Assembly: GCF_010093535.1 (NCBI RefSeq)
Contig: NW_022985190.1
Location: 135,678 to 199,677, forward strand
Length of the DNA stretch: 64,000 nt
Direction of reading: 5' to 3'
Source: Lindgomyces ingoldianus
Lineage: Eukaryota; Ascomycota; Dothideomycetes; Pleosporales; Lindgomycetaceae
Position 1 is the stretch's first letter, and every line of letters begins with the position of its first letter. Shown here one piece after another: positions 10,235-24,229 of the stretch. Made by a program: the position numbers and the translations under genes. Below the pieces are notes generated by a model. The model was not told the DNA's origin. It worked only from the letters and a program-made list of their open reading frames with translations, and searched no databases.

Positions 10235-13200
10235 ATAGCGTCCTCTGTTTCGCACCGCCAAATCCACAACAAACACCACCGACCACCATGACCACGCACC
10301 CAGCAGTACCGAACCATCGCAACAGGTCAGAGAAATGCTTCAAAGTTATTATTTTTGAGATTAGCGGCTGTGCATCGCTTTAGCAATCATTATCATGCAA
10401 GACCTATTGCCAACCCGCCAGCCTCCATGCATCGCCCTCATCACCCGCCGACGTTTGCGCGACGATACCTAAGTCAGATCGACTCTGCTGCCCACTGAAA
10501 GCACTGGAACCTTTCCTCTTCACACCTATCGCTGTGTTGGCCTTCGGGGGTTCAGGTCGTGATGTTGAATTTCTTTGAGAACCCTTCCTCCCGAGGCTAT
10601 CATCAGGTGTCGCTACATCCTTTGATTTCTCGCAATGCAAAGCTAATTTCCAAATACTTATTGTGCCCCATAAACACAGGAATACGACCCCCATTGAAAC
10701 CTCTCACAAGAAGTCCTCACCCACCATTCCTAGTAGCGTCCCATACGTCTTCCAGCCGCACACGATCGAGACACCCACCACCCACTCAGGATATCCCATA
10801 TCCGAACTTTTTGCCCATGCCCTGGTTGGGACAACTCTACCTTTGAGACCAGCCAACACGACTGCCGCTGTTCTCCCTGTTGCAACCCATCAAACTCACG
10901 GTGTTTGGAGCGCCCAAGTCTTGCATTGCTGCTAGAATCACACCACAAGGTTGGGATTTCGTTCTGAACGAGTCGGATCTGTAACACTGGTTGAGGGGCT
11001 CTTCATTAGAACAATCATTCTAGATCCTGTGTTGTTGGCTAAGATTTATACCGTCATGAGAAAAGGGGATATTGCGAGAATAGTGTCGCTGACACACTAC
11101 TTTGCGGTGTGTCTACGGCACTTTAGGAGCCGACTGTAGAAGGGAAGGAAAACATAAGAGGTTCTCGATTGTCTGGGCTCTGCGAATTATTATTAAGCCC
11201 CGCTGCGATGGTTGTATTGGGTGCAGCAACCGTGTAAGTGGTGGCAAGCGAATGATTGTGATGACGCTGTCGAGGCGACGTTGGTAGCGAGAAGCAGGGT
11301 CCAAGTGGCACGCTTCACCACATGGCACCGATGGCATCGATGCAAGGGAAAAATATATATAGGACTGGAATTCATCTCTGAAACAAGCCCACTGATGTCA
11401 TTGATGAATAGTCCAACCTGCAAAGCATGCACTCAGTCGTTTCCTAAGCACTCCCAACAGAGGCGAAGTTCATAGACGCGCGGCTCTTCGTCGCCAAATA
11501 GATCCTTCTGCAAATCCAATCTTGGGTGCTCAAAGCTTGCCTCTCTTCCATTCCTTCTCCAATGACTGCGACCCCAGACCTGTAGTTTTGCCTGCCATTA
11601 GCAGCGCAAGTCAGACCGTGCATAAAGATGCAGTGTTGCCCTTGTAGCGCTCCTCCGACCCTAAGAATACCTGACGGAATGAGACCCTTGTTGGCCCTAA
11701 ACCTAAATTTGCCAGCCGTTGAAAAACGAGGGGGCGTTAGCTAGCTGAGACTATCGTCTCAAAACACAACGCAGCATCTTGCCTAATCGTCAAAGGTTCT
11801 CTGACATCCTCTTTGCCAAAATCTCTTGCGGGCTTGCGTCCCGCCGTCCCTGTCCAAACAAGGTCTCCTGTACCAAGGGACAGGTCCTCAGCTAGCTGCG
11901 ACCCTGATAGCGATCAGTGTGCTCCTTCGATTCATTCGCCGCTAATCAAATGCCATACGGTCTTCATGGCGGAGTTGGCTCGTGTCAATCGTGACTCGGT
12001 GCCATTGCATCGCAAGTATGATGAATTTCGAGATATAGCTTCTGTAAAGGCCGGGGCGGAGGTGTGGAATGGGATCGGAGTGTAGGATGATGATTGAAGA
12101 GCACGTGGGATGCGACTTGGGCGCGGCTGTTGGAGACGTGTTTGCTCGGCGAGTAAGGAGCCCGCGGGTGGTATGTAGTAAGCGTGGGGTGTTGGCGCGT
12201 CGCGGAATGTTGTATATCTGAAGAGGGCTTTGCAATCAGCGATGAAGAATCTTCGTTCTGCGCTTGGGGAGAGTAAGGAGCGCGTCGGAAGTCTTGCAAA
12301 TCTTGCAACGTGAAGGCGGCGAAACGTTGTGTAAGCGTCTGTTTTGAAGGTAGCTAATTGTGTTGAAGTTGCATAGTGATTGATTGCCGCTCAAGACCAA
12401 TGTAGCTTGGGTGATGGGGCACTGAAGAGCATATGCAAGGGTCGCTGGTCCGAAGAAGAATCGCCGTGCTGAGCGAAATTTCGGACAATTGATGCTACTG
12501 CTGACAAGGTTAATGAAGCTGGGAAATTGAGCGGCCGCTAAGGCAGCACAACCTGCATCTCCCTAGCTTGAAGCACGTCCTCGGGCCATGTTGTTGCCAG
12601 TGCCCTTTCACCAGCTCTCATCCTGCCGTAAAGCTTCGCCCGCAGTCTACAGGCTTGCATCTCAACAAGGATATTTCTTAGCTCGGTCCACTGGGCAGGA
12701 GTCGCAGGAGACGAGCGGACCTGAGCAATGATCTCGAAACACCATACTGACCATGGTCTTAGTGAGCTTCTCCGCCCGTTAAGTTAGACCTCGCGTACTG
12801 CAAAGCATATGGGGCCGCATTCAGCTAGCTTAGTTCCTCATTATCATTGGAATACAGTCTTTCGCCTCACTTTCCGCCTCTAGTCAGACCATTAAGAGGC
12901 TAAACAGTGCGGCCGCAGATGCTCAGTCTTGCAGTTCCCCTCTGGGGCTGTAACATATGACACTGCCGGTTGTGATGATTGGAAGGCAGCGACACATTCG
13001 CTTAGGAGCTGCAACCTCAAGGGGATGTGCCCGAGCCAGCCTCTTTATTCGGTGACCTTAGACTGTCTGATGTGGAAGGAAAAGTGAAATCGATCGCGCT
13101 TGGGCCGTGGAACATGCAAGAAGAGCCTCGAGCGGTGGCTGGCAAGTGAAATATTAAAATGAACCCAAGGAGTTGGGGAAATGCGTCTCCTCTTTGTTCA

Positions 13201-16200
13201 GCCTTGTCAACGATTTGATTGCAAACTGGATAGAGCTCACTCTTCCGGGATCTTTCTCGTAAAGGGGTCGCACAATTAGCCCGGAGGGGCTTTAGTCGAG
13301 GTTAACTGCGGACTCCCTCAATGGCCAAGCCAGGCAATGAGCCTGGGAGGCTGAAGAGAGATGTCGATGGCGTGGCTCCAGAATGTGGTGGGTCTAGCCA
13401 GAAAGCCTTCGCCGAGGTCTAAACGTTGGGAGTGACCGGAAGCCTGCGAATTCACCGATCATGAATGTAAATGACCGGAAATGGCCAATGGCCCTCTTTC
13501 ACTGAGCCCAACTGTAACACATCCAAGAGCTATCCGCTTTACCCTAGTCAAAAAATGGGATAGCCGTTACTGGACCACCCTAAGGAGGGAGAAAGAGTGG
13601 CTTGTTGGGGGTGACACACAAATCCCCGCTCGCTCGAAGCAATGCCCAACCCTCTTGAAACAAAAGAGTAGGAGGCCGTGATGCAGACATCCGTTCAACA
13701 TCCGTCTTAATATAATTACGAAACCACTGATATAGTGTCCCCAACAGAGAGCTGTTTCGCTTCGTTCGAAAGTTGCAAGGCAGTGTGCATGCACCCCGCC
13801 CAAGAGAGCTAGCACGGAAGGGGGCTGGGATCGTGAAAGCCTTGAGCGTGGTAGATGTAGAACAACCCGCAGGGTAACGCATTGGGCACCGGGTTGTACC
13901 AGGGAGCTTTAGTACCATGTGGAGCTCAGGTTTTTAACGCCAGAATTGGGATATGGCATCAACAGGAGCTGAATAAGGCTCGGGCCCTCGCTCCCTCTTC
14001 ACGTGTGGGTCCGGCGCGGATATACATTGCCTCCGCTCTTGGCCCTTGAACGTCCTTCCCTCTCGTCATAGAGATGATTAGCCCCTGAGTGCTTACAGAA
14101 GTAAGTTGCACACTGACTACCGCTCTGCTACCTTCAAATTAGCTAGCAGAACCTTCTCAGTTTAACACTCACTATTTACTTTCGTAAAGACCATATTCTG
14201 TAGCTATGAGGACCAGTCAAGAACCGCATTCTTGTAATATTAAGGTAAGTGGAGCTGTTCTCTGCAATGCGGGAGCGTGAGGTAGCTACTATCACAGTAT
14301 TGAAGCTCGGTGGGTGAATGGAAAGCTGGTGGAAGAGTGGTCGGCCCAAAACTTTAGTATGCGAGTGCGTCGCTTCTTAAATGTAGAAGGAGCCAACGCG
14401 CCAACGCGGAAGGCGCGGTAGTGAGGATTATATCAGATTGATGTTATTGGAGTTCCGACTCGAGTAGCTTTGCATCTATTCTTGGCTCGAGTCATGACAA
14501 CAAAATCTCATCTCTGGGAAACGTCGAACTTCAAGTGTACCTATAATGAAGGCATTTAGGGAAAGTGGACGGACAAATTTAAAGTATATATTTGCAGAGC
14601 TTATAGTAGTAAAGTGCAAGCAGCTTGTGCGAATATCTTAGATTACGGAAAGTCCTGAGGCATCTAAGGGGGAGGCCCAAATGCACGAGTGAACGTGACC
14701 TCGCTGCGCCCCAGCAGACTTCCATTATAACCGCATTACATTGATGGTAACAGGGAAACTCTATACGAATGTAAATTTACACTTCCTGAAAGGAGCGAAC
14801 GGCATTAATCTTCATTGTTCATATCTCCGACCACGACAGTAAAAACTTCGAGGGAGGACGACTCCCGTCAGTGCGCTATCGTAATGGTTTGTGCGGGTGT
14901 TGTCCTTGGTCCAGGATATATTTGACATGCCATTTTTAAACTTAGCAGGCGTATCAATGCCTGATAGTATAATCCTTCACCAGAATGGGCTAGCAGTCTG
15001 AGGTGAAGGACAAGGGAAGGTGGATCGTAAGAGTAATGCTAAATCGATGATGAACACGTCAGTGAGGGAAGCCGGCGTCGAGCCTAGTCAATCCTCGCTC
15101 CAATGGTGGTTGACCGAAGCGGAATTTCCTGGCGATCTTGGAAATACTGAGAATCGCAAAGATAGAGGGGCGCGGTTTCTCGGTCATTTTTCTTCCCGCA
15201 GTGTTGGAGACATCTAACTCCCTGAATTTTGACTCACTGGGCCTTCCCTGTAAAATGTTTGCCTGGTTTTAGCGACGTCTCTATCTAAATCGACTTATCG
15301 ACGATGTTGTGGAGCCAGAGCACGCAGCTGGTGAACGAAGATAACGCCCGGGATACAGAGCAGCTGACCACGCGCAACCTGGTCGCTGCACTTCCAATAG
15401 AATACGCGTCGATCTTGCGGTAGTACTGCAATTGTTACTGGATCCCTCCCTTTCTGCAACTGATGCCTGCAGAGGAGAGCGCGGACTGACCGGCTTGATC
15501 GACGCCGTCATGGCATGTTCCCACTGTGCAACTTTATTGCATGGTATAACTCTTCGGTTGCCTCCTGCAAGTAAGCACGCAGATACGTGGATGTGCGCGT
15601 CTGGTGTTCGTCCGTTCTGGTCTTGGGTTTGGGGTGCTGGAGGCGTCGCTTGTGGGTCTGGGGCCTTTGAAATCCATCATCCCCGGCGGGAACGTAACCG
15701 GAACGCCATCTGCTCACTGGGCTGAAATTAGGCTCCCTCATCTCAACATCCCCTCTGCCATCGCCAACAACGGTCCGCGCCGCATCAGGTGAGTCAAATC
15801 ACCTGGGTTTGTCCCGGAGGGTGATGGTTGGACATCGATAACCGTTTTCGACAACAGTCTGGTTGCCTTTCTCAGCTGGTGTGCTTCAGGAAGGAAGTTG
15901 CCTCCTGGGCCGCAATCTTGAGAGAGTGGAGGTTTGCGATTCTTCATGGGCCATGACCACCTCCAATGCGGGGAACAACCTATAGAGCATGGCCTGCTGG
16001 CTGGCGCATTCATATCGCCATGTGCTTTGACGAGCTTCCCAGCAACAGACCGGTGAGGGAAGATGGAGTTGGTTTGGCAGATTCCTACCAGGATACTGAC
16101 ATGTGAGGTATGCGACCGAATATTCGATCCACTCGCATTGGGAGCGATTGAAAGGATATCGCTAGCGCGGTATTCAGAAGGCAAACAAATTACCTCGTCC

Positions 16201-16495
16201 GCATGGGATGTGAAGGATTGCACTTGAGGTATGGATGCCGAGAGGTTTTTCCTTCCACGTTTCGAGATCCTTCCGTGGGTAGGCATGCGAGGAGAGCCTC
16301 GAAGGAGAATGCATAAAGTAAAGAGAGGTCAATCGTTCTTCGGGCCAGTGCTTTGTCAAATTGTGGACTGAACATTCCAAGAATCCAATTTGGAGCGTTG
16401 TCTGATTCTGTTTCGATCCATTTTCTTTCCCGTCGCCAAATCGCGCTTAGTGTCCAACCAGCTATACAGGTGAAGCCCTGGCAGCTACCGTAAGT
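10235..16495. other. GC-balanced host DNA, no recognised gene
   Basis: About 6.3 kb of non-repetitive-looking DNA with only short overlapping frames on both strands. The longest (minus 15738-16286, 182 codons) has no recognisable domain. A short plus frame at 16063-16227 contains CEVCDRIF, but its stop and lack of context keep it unassigned. No tandem repeats or LTR pairs seen. Pyrimidine-rich stretches near 10660-10800 could be promoter DNA. Confidence 0.5.
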
Positions 16496-17436
16496 ATGCA
16501 ACGAATCAAGTACCGATACTCCGCACTGTATAAAGAAATCGCCGCCTTCCCAGCACTCGCCAATTTCCAACGATATACGGAGGAGTGGGCCTGGATATTA
16601 TATAATGACAGCTTGGATATTAAGCAGAAGAGAAAAGAATGTGATGATCTCATTGCGGACATTAAGGGGTTTCCGCGCGGGAAGCAAGTGTTCACCGTCA
16701 CAGATTGGCACCCGATCCACCCCGAGGAGGAAAACCCTATGTTGACAGAGAAAGTGAGATCTTTGAAAAAGAGCTTAAGACAACAGAGTGAGTTATATAA
16801 AACCTAGACTTTCCGGTCCGGTAGGTGCATTCGTCGACTAGCAAGCTGAATTTTAAAGGCAAGGACCTTCTCCTCGCCTATGAGGTAGCACAGTTGCCTA
16901 GCCAGCGCAATCTCTTTGCGAAACGCTTTCGGGATTATCCGAATCTCTTCAAAGATGAGGTGTTTGGGCCGACTGGAGAAAGCGAAGAGATTTACAAGCA
17001 AGTTCCAGCACATTCCGACACATGCTCTTTGAAGGACATTGCCCGGCAAGATCCCGTCACCGAATTCTTCATCAACAATCTCGAGTCGATGTACACGTGG
17101 GTCAGCGAATATGTTCTGAGACGTGGGAAGAAACTAAAAGATAATCCGGAAATGGCGGAGAGAGACGACGGCGTTGCGGTGGCCACTATTTCTGCCATCG
17201 TCGAGGTACTCACCTGCTTATGTGTCCCTCTTTACATGACTATAACAATGTTCTTATTGTCATGTTTTCGTTCTACGAAAGTTCAAATCGCGATCCTTGC
17301 TCCCTTTGGAACATTTTTCGTGTTCTCGTTGAAAGTAATGGTTGGACCTCTTCCACGATATGAGTTGTTCGCGATCACAGCGCAGTACTTGGCAGTTCTT
17401 GGAATATTTATTGGAGCCTCGTCGACTGGTCGTTGA
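16496..17436 (+). CDS. DUF6594-family membrane protein
   Basis: Proposed exons 16496-16753 and 16825-17436 (289 residues, normal for the family). The intron 16754-16824 starts GTGAGA and ends GGTAG. It is the only donor/acceptor pair I found that keeps the downstream frame open; nearby GTGAGT at 16790 leads to stops. The N-terminus has the family pattern of an aromatic/Leu-rich start (FPALANFQRYTEEWAWILY) and a charged helix. The middle is hydrophilic (KDLLLAYEVAQLPSQRNLF). The C-terminus has three hydrophobic helices (about 17180-17260, 17280-17345, 17360-17425) ending YLAVLGIFIGASS. Function unknown; probably a membrane protein with a large cytosolic part. No disabling mutations seen. Confidence 0.72.
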
Positions 17437-20400
17437 CTGTTCGAAATTCTTCCTTGAAACCTTGGCTGTGGGTGGGTGGAGGGTAAGTTCTGCCAAAAGT
17501 TCTTCTTTGTCCAGCCCACTTCTCCCGACTCCGATATCGATCAGCCTTGTGTGTGGTTTCAGGCACTACGAAGGCTGGCAACGCCAAGGCGGGAATCTCC
17601 TCCAGCATGTTTCCCACACCTCAAAATATTTTGCAGTGGATCGTGTACTCTTTTATCTATAAAGTACATCCAGGCTAATGATCAACACAGAATTCATTTC
17701 AGCCTTGGCTCAAGATTATATGCTGCTCCTCCTCAGTCGACTTCCATTAGCTTCTCATGTAGAATCTTCGAACCCCTTCCATTCTCGTTTCCATCCGTGC
17801 ACCTCGAGATAGGGCTGGGCCCCAAAGTGTAATAGCGTGTAAGCCTGTGGTCAAAGCACATGCACTCGGGCCACAGCATCCAAGCTCTTTCGAACTCTCC
17901 GAAACGCCCATTGCAGCCCCTGTGTGGAATTCTCTCTAGTTTTTGGGTATTGTGCGTCCCCATTGCTTTCTATCTATAGCTCAAATTCCATGTGTTCGTT
18001 GACCTCGGATCACGTTCGGCCATAATTTCCCCTGGGCCCGTAACAAACCAACCAATCTCAACGAAAAGGACGATGGAGGGCAACAGTGGAAAACGGGTCT
18101 ATTAGACCGGCCGACAGATGGTTCCGAATGTCGGTTGGTATGGGTTGGCGAGGCATTCTCACAGTTCACGATGACAGGTCACACGTAGCAACTCATGGAT
18201 CCGCCTTGGCCGGCCCCCCCGAATCTCAAAATTGGGGGTTCCAGACCTACAGATCATTTTCAACTTCTACCGTCTTCTTGGACCACCACACTCATCCCCT
18301 CAGACGCGCTCAACCCCATCAATTAAGACATACCACATCAAACTTCCCGCTTCCTTTACTTCCAAGCGCCACAGACGGCATAGTTATAAAGCATGGCGGG
18401 GCCTAGAATCCCTACGTCGCCACCAAAACCTCTACGTATACAGCTTCCTCTAGATCCTAGTGGTCTCTTCAACTGACCACAGTTGTAGCGGAAGTAGAAG
18501 AGCACACGAGTAAGCGCGCTGCATCCAACGATGTTTCCCAAGCGCCGGGACACTCCCATTCTCACTCCATTCCCGCTCTAGCCTACTGTTCCTAGATGAC
18601 AAGGCAAGTCAGGAACCTTCCTCTCTTTTTGGTCCACAGTAAGGTATGCTGACGAGCTCTTTCTCGGCAAGAACCAGACTGATCAGTCGCGGCAAATTCT
18701 TTGGCTGGTACCCCTGATGGGCATCCCAGGTTCTAGTGGCGCTCCATCACCACGGGCATGGCTACCTGGCGAACCTTTAAAATACCAATCCGCTCGCACG
18801 AACCATTTCTATCGAAAATAGCACCCTACCTATAGCAAGCGCTTTCAGAGCATTCATATTGTTTCCCTTTCCTCAACCGACATACAATCACCATCAGAGT
18901 TGCGAGCAGCCTCCCATTGCCTGGGCTAGGCTGGAGTCCTCACCCACTGCTCTCTAAAGGCCACCTTACTGCACTATCCACGCGCAGTTGGACAATCTGA
19001 TGCGTTTGCCTAGCTCCTCTAGTCCTCGAATTCCTACCAAAACCATTACTACATCAATCACCTACCTCCAGGGTCCTACCGACCTTCAAACTCCCGAAAA
19101 TAAGCATCGTAGGACGATAATGATGATATGATGATAGCACAAACATTTATCTGGCAGTAACCAGGCATGAGAATACCCCAAAGCATGTTAGGTACGACGA
19201 ACGACTGTCAGGCCATGCTGTCGCCGCTCCTTATGTAGTATCGATAGACTCTGCACAACAAAAATTCCGCATTTAGTCCTTGATTCTTCCTTCCCCTGCA
19301 TCATGGAGCAACCCAATATCGGGTTCTGCGTCACATATGCACGCTTATCTCTCCCCTGTGATACTGCCCTCTTGCCAGGTACCACTATGTTGAACACCGC
19401 GGAAGATACATGAGATCCGTTGGCCTACCAACACACAAAATACCATAAATGACACGGTGCCTTAGAGCTAGTATTGTGAGCCTACCAAATCTAGCTGCAG
19501 GCAAATCCTGCCTGTTTGGAATATTAGAAATGCTACATGTCTGTGAAGAGTATCCTCGAGTATTCCCTAACATGTATGAAATGGTATGTTTGTAAAATCC
19601 TAATGAGCAAGATTGCAGCGGAAAAGTGGAGATTGGAGTCTCCAAAAGGAGGGGCCTGAAGCTTCAAAATAAGCCTAGCCAGCTCCGTACTAAACCCAAT
19701 CAGGTAGGTTTGGGTGCGAAGACAGTGAATGAGTGTCGCGACAGCAGTCACCTACCCATCAATTTAATAGCCGCGTAGTATTAAAGATAAGTCATCAGAG
19801 CTATATTGCACCTGACTTGACCCAGACAGCTCGTCTTCTGTGCATAATCCCCTTTCCTATTCCGACCACTGAGCACTATCTACCGTGTGCATGAAGATAG
19901 ACTTGTAGAATGTCCGTCTTTAGGGCATAAAATTATAAACAAATTCCATAGATGATATCCCCTTCTCTTATAGTTGGTACTCGAAGATAGGCTTTCCGTT
20001 GTGCTCATGAAATGCCAAGTGGGTCGGACGCCGAATACCCACGGTCTCAATCAGCTAATGGTATACCCGCCTTCACGCAGCACGCCCACGAAGCCGCTTC
20101 AGTCGACTCATCCGAAGTGCGCGCATCGCAAAAAGTGGTGTCTTTGGATTCCATCAAAGAGTCGCAGAGCCACAAGCTGCCACGCCTATCATAGTCCTCA
20201 TCGCGGTATTCCAAGCAGCGCGCCCCAATCTGCACTTGTTCACAAGAGCGCCACAGCTACTCTCAGTGGCCCATCTGATATGGACCTGAAAACGCCCGAT
20301 CCAACAGATCTGCGCCCCTAGATCCGATCGAGCGAATCCAGCACCAGTATCCAGCACCAGTTAGCGGCTCTCCAAATGGCTCTTCGCTAGTCATCCCCGA

Positions 20401-22920
20401 CTGGGTCGTTGAGACAAGCTTCTCTGCACTCTACCTCTGCAGCAACCCTATCCTGTCAAAGCATGACTCCAGTCATCCATTTCCCGAGCGATGCGACTCA
20501 GATTGCACGGACAGCGGACCAACCCGACAATCCTGGAAGCCGCTCTCCCGCGTCAAGTAAGGAAGGAGCCATGGGAGCTGACCAGTCTTGCGCAGAGTCT
20601 TATTGGGGGAGTAAGGGCGATACGCTAACGGTGCGTCTGGGCCGAGGAGAAAGGGAACGTTACTGAAAGGGTATACCGGGTAAGCGATGGGTGACGAGGT
20701 ACATTGACGCGGTGGGCCAGCTGCAGGAAGCACTCTTCGTATCCTCTGAATGATGGGATATAAAGATACCAGAGTCGTTCATATGATCTCAAAGAACATG
20801 CTTTCTTGAAGAGCGGTAGCTGAAAGACGCGTCGAGGGTTCGGTTTGTTGTGTCGGAGGACTGATTTTCTTGTCAGCGGAACTGTTTGGTGAGCCGTGCG
20901 AGACCCTAGGCAACGAGCTCAAAGCAGAAGGATACTGTATTCGTAAGACACGTGTCGATTTGAGACTGTATGCGAAACTGAGTTGGAAAAGCTGACAAGA
21001 AGCAGCCCCATGAAGAATAAGACCAGTGAGCAAGATGTCAATCGCAGCTGCCCAAGACATGGAGTGAACCGCAGAAGCTCCAAGGCTTCCGGCAGCGGGA
21101 CAAATCTCCGCCGTTAAAGTGAGGCAGGGGGCTGGAGGAAACCACCTCAGCGTGGCGGATTCCTACAGGGCACGGTTCATCATAACAACCTTGGGCTCGT
21201 TCCAGTGAGCGGGGAGCTTTCACTGCACGTACTCCTCGTTTCGGGCCGCCCAACGGCCTTCCCATCCGCATTAGCGCTGCGTCGTCTCTTGATCCCGCTG
21301 CACATAGTGCTGCACAGAGAGGTAGGCATGGAAGAACGATTGTGAGAGGTCCGGTGAGATTATGGCAAGGGTGGAGATGTTGGGATTTATATGGATTGGG
21401 TAGTGAGCGGAGTTTGCTACTGAGTAAATGGAGGCAATCCATGTGTTTTTTTTAGCCCGAATCTATCCAGGATTCTAGAGTTACTAACGTTCTGATTGAC
21501 ATCGATGAATTTTTGTTCACCAGCTGAATATTGATAACGATAAACGCACAGACAAGTTCTGGCTTCGAAATGCTTGATTGCCTTCTACTACAGCGGCCTA
21601 GACTCAAATAATAAACATTCCAAGTGATGAGGTTGCTGAGATCGAGGCCCATCGGCCCCTAATATTAGGCGGACTGAGTTGTAGATGGAAAGCTTTTGCC
21701 TTCGACATTATTTCACCGGCGGTCTGTCTGCTATACAACACTCCTCACCCGATATCCCTTATCTGCGACTATCTTCACCTCTTACCTCCCCTCTACGCTC
21801 TAACCTAAAACCCTCATACCAATCCCGCTGCTCCTGCTCCTGATCCTGCATCTTCCGCACCACATCCGGATTCTCTCTCAATCACTTCCGCGTCTTTCGA
21901 CCAATTTTTTTCAGCATCGTCTCCCTGGTGCTCCTGGCGCTAGTTTCGCCTTGCGCGAAGAGCAGGGCGAAGTCTACGGAGTATTTGGCCTAAGGAGGCG
22001 GGTTGAGAAAACGATGAGGGCGTGGGGAGAGTAGGGGATTGTGAAAGTGGGAAAGGGTTTTTAGAAGAGCGATGGAGTCGGGGGTAGGTGGCGAAGGCCA
22101 GGAGGGTGTCGTAGGTGCCATGCCATTAATGTTGTTCTAAGGTTGGAGTGTAGAATTTGAGGAGCAGTTGATGGTGTTCCAGGTCTTTTCTTCTTGACCA
22201 ACCCGAATCCTAACTCTAGATGTGTATTATGATTCTGCTGGTATGCATATCCATAGGCTGCCCCAAGGCCCGCTATCCTGAAAACTGCTCTCTTGGAATC
22301 TGCCGAGACGGATTATGCTAGTAAGGGGTATATGACCGATAGAAGCCTCGTGATACATACCCTCATTTTGCTAATACGCCAGGTTCCGCATTTGCCGCTG
22401 CATCCAATACCGCCCTCATTTCTGTGCTTTGTACTCTCGCCGCTGTTGGTTTCTTGCCGACATAACGCAGGCTGACTGTGCACCCACTGCTCCATTGTTG
22501 CGCTCCATTGCACTTTGGGGGTAGGGTTTAAATATGTAGCGGCGTAGTTGGTGGAATGGGGCCTGGGGGATTGGGATTTGATCGGTCTGAATGTGGCGTG
22601 GAGCCTGGTGGAGCGGGATTTGGGTTAGGTGTAGACATGTTCGTACTGCCAAGACACGTGATTCCTAGGTTGCGAACAAGGACGGTTACAGATTAATCAA
22701 AGTATCGTCTTCACATTTATCTGCGACATCACCTAGCCATTTTCTTCCAGTACTTCGAGCCTGATGTCTGCCTCCCGGGGTCGTCTTCCAATGCGATTAA
22801 CTCCGCAGCCTCTCAGGTGCTTCACTTCTCCCCTACGCACCCCAAACGTAGCTTCTCCAAACACAGCTTGCCATAGTGTGGTCTCTATCCCAATGGCGCA
22901 TTGATTTGTAGTCATTGTTC
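17437..22920. other. GC-balanced host DNA, no recognised gene
   Basis: About 5.5 kb. Frames are short and overlap on both strands. A Ser/Gln-rich plus frame at about 20012-20194, followed by shifted frames to 20666, could be a decayed or multi-exon gene, but no domain is recognisable. No LTR pair, TSD or tandem array seen. Confidence 0.45.
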
Positions 22921-23879
22921 TAAAATTCTATTGTTCCATTTTCTAAATACTTTCCCGCTTTTACTAGTACCTCCTCACTATATTATACATTTTTAGTCTC
23001 TCCTAGTCTGCAAGTCCTCATAGCTATTAGGGAAGTAGCTAGTGAAAGGGCTCTTAGAGGATGCATTAGCACTGTAGTAGAGTATTTAAGATTAGGCTAA
23101 CTTATTGTTAGAGTAGAAAATGCCTAGTCTTACTTTAGTAGTTTTTAATTTTAAGTTTATCTAACTAAGCTAGTATTATTATAGTTGTTACAAACATTAT
23201 GCCACTTGTACACAAGATTATAGACTATTTCTATAAGTTACTTATTCTCTTATTACTTGTCTATAACAGCAATTAATGTTAACTATTGCCTTTCCTTCTA
23301 AGCGTTGCTTAAAGGCCGCTGCACGTGACTAGCTAGCTAACTTAGCCTATACGTACCTAACTAACTAGCAGATTTACCACCAAACTAAGAACTAAAACAG
23401 ATTAGTTAAGCAGGGCTTATAATGTAAGCAAGCAACAATAATTATTTAGAGACTATAGATTCTGTTGTTATACATTAGCTTATCTGTTGTCTAGACCACT
23501 GCTACCTGTTAGTATTTCCCTGTCCTGTCTTACCTAGCGTCTTTGCAACGCCAGCTAGTGATGAGTTATAGCAGCTAGTGATGAGTTGCTCTAGACACAA
23601 CTGCAGAAGCTGCACATTTAACAGACTAACATCCTAGAATGCTACCTATTCTAGAACCCTGTTAACATATATTGCATCTACTTAGTTAATGCTCTTTTAG
23701 ATGTGACAGGTGCTAAGCCTAAGACGCTCTATCCTTTGCTGTAATAAACAGCAACCTTGCGCAAGGGTGATCTTCTACTCCTAGTAGCGGCGTTAAGGGT
23801 TAAATGGGAGAGGCCTGATGTGTGTAACGATTCTCACAAATCGTTCCATCTCGGGTCGCTTAGAACCTATCTGAAGGGT
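22921..23879. other. Transition DNA left of E2
   Basis: Composition shifts from GC-balanced to moderately AT-rich, with a less mutated patch at about 23735-23880 directly against E2. A short tandem duplication of CAGCTAGTGATGAGTT occurs at about 23549-23588. No gene recognised. Confidence 0.45.
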
Positions 23880-23884
23880 CCCTG

Positions 23885-24200
23885 TGTCACGGTATCCTCC
23901 CCGGATCCCAGACATAACTGTATTAGATGCGTACTAGAGTATTATTAGTGCACGTCTAATATAAACACAACATAACATAGACATAAACTTAAGCATAAAC
24001 TACTTTAACACTAACTAAACTTAAAATAGGCTTAATTTATACTTAAAGCGCTTAGACTTCTAAGCTAAGTATTTAATTACTAATTTTTTTAAACCTTTTT
24101 ATTTCTTACATAACGTCTTATACTTACTATAATACCTTACATAGTAATTAAACTAGACCTTTATAAAGCTTTATAACCTTACTTATGCATAATTATAACA
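23885..24200 (+). repeat. E2 5' LTR
   Basis: 316 bp, starts TGTCACGG and ends ATTATAACA (mutated GTGACA). The outer about 45 bp match E1; the remainder is heavily transition-mutated. The mutated self-priming PBS ATGTTGTGT follows at 24203-24211. Confidence 0.92.
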
Positions 24201-24229
24201 TTATGTTGTGTTAAAACCTTAGCTAAGAA

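Noticed and set aside
10404..10694. 96-codon minus frame with a basic Ser-rich tail
   Set aside because: Overlaps plus frames of similar length; no start context, intron signals or domain decide between them.
11985..12308. Overlapping Ser/His/Thr-rich minus frames near 12.0-12.3 kb
   Set aside because: Low complexity composition and mutual overlap in different frames suggest chance.
16063..16227. Short plus frame with CEVCDRIF, possible HET-type start
   Set aside because: Only about 55 codons, ends at a stop with no acceptable splice continuation found, and overlaps the minus frame above.
15738..16286. 182-codon minus frame
   Set aside because: No recognisable domain, and its composition (many Ser/Pro/His/Arg) looks like a chance frame in GC-balanced DNA. 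Kept only as a note.
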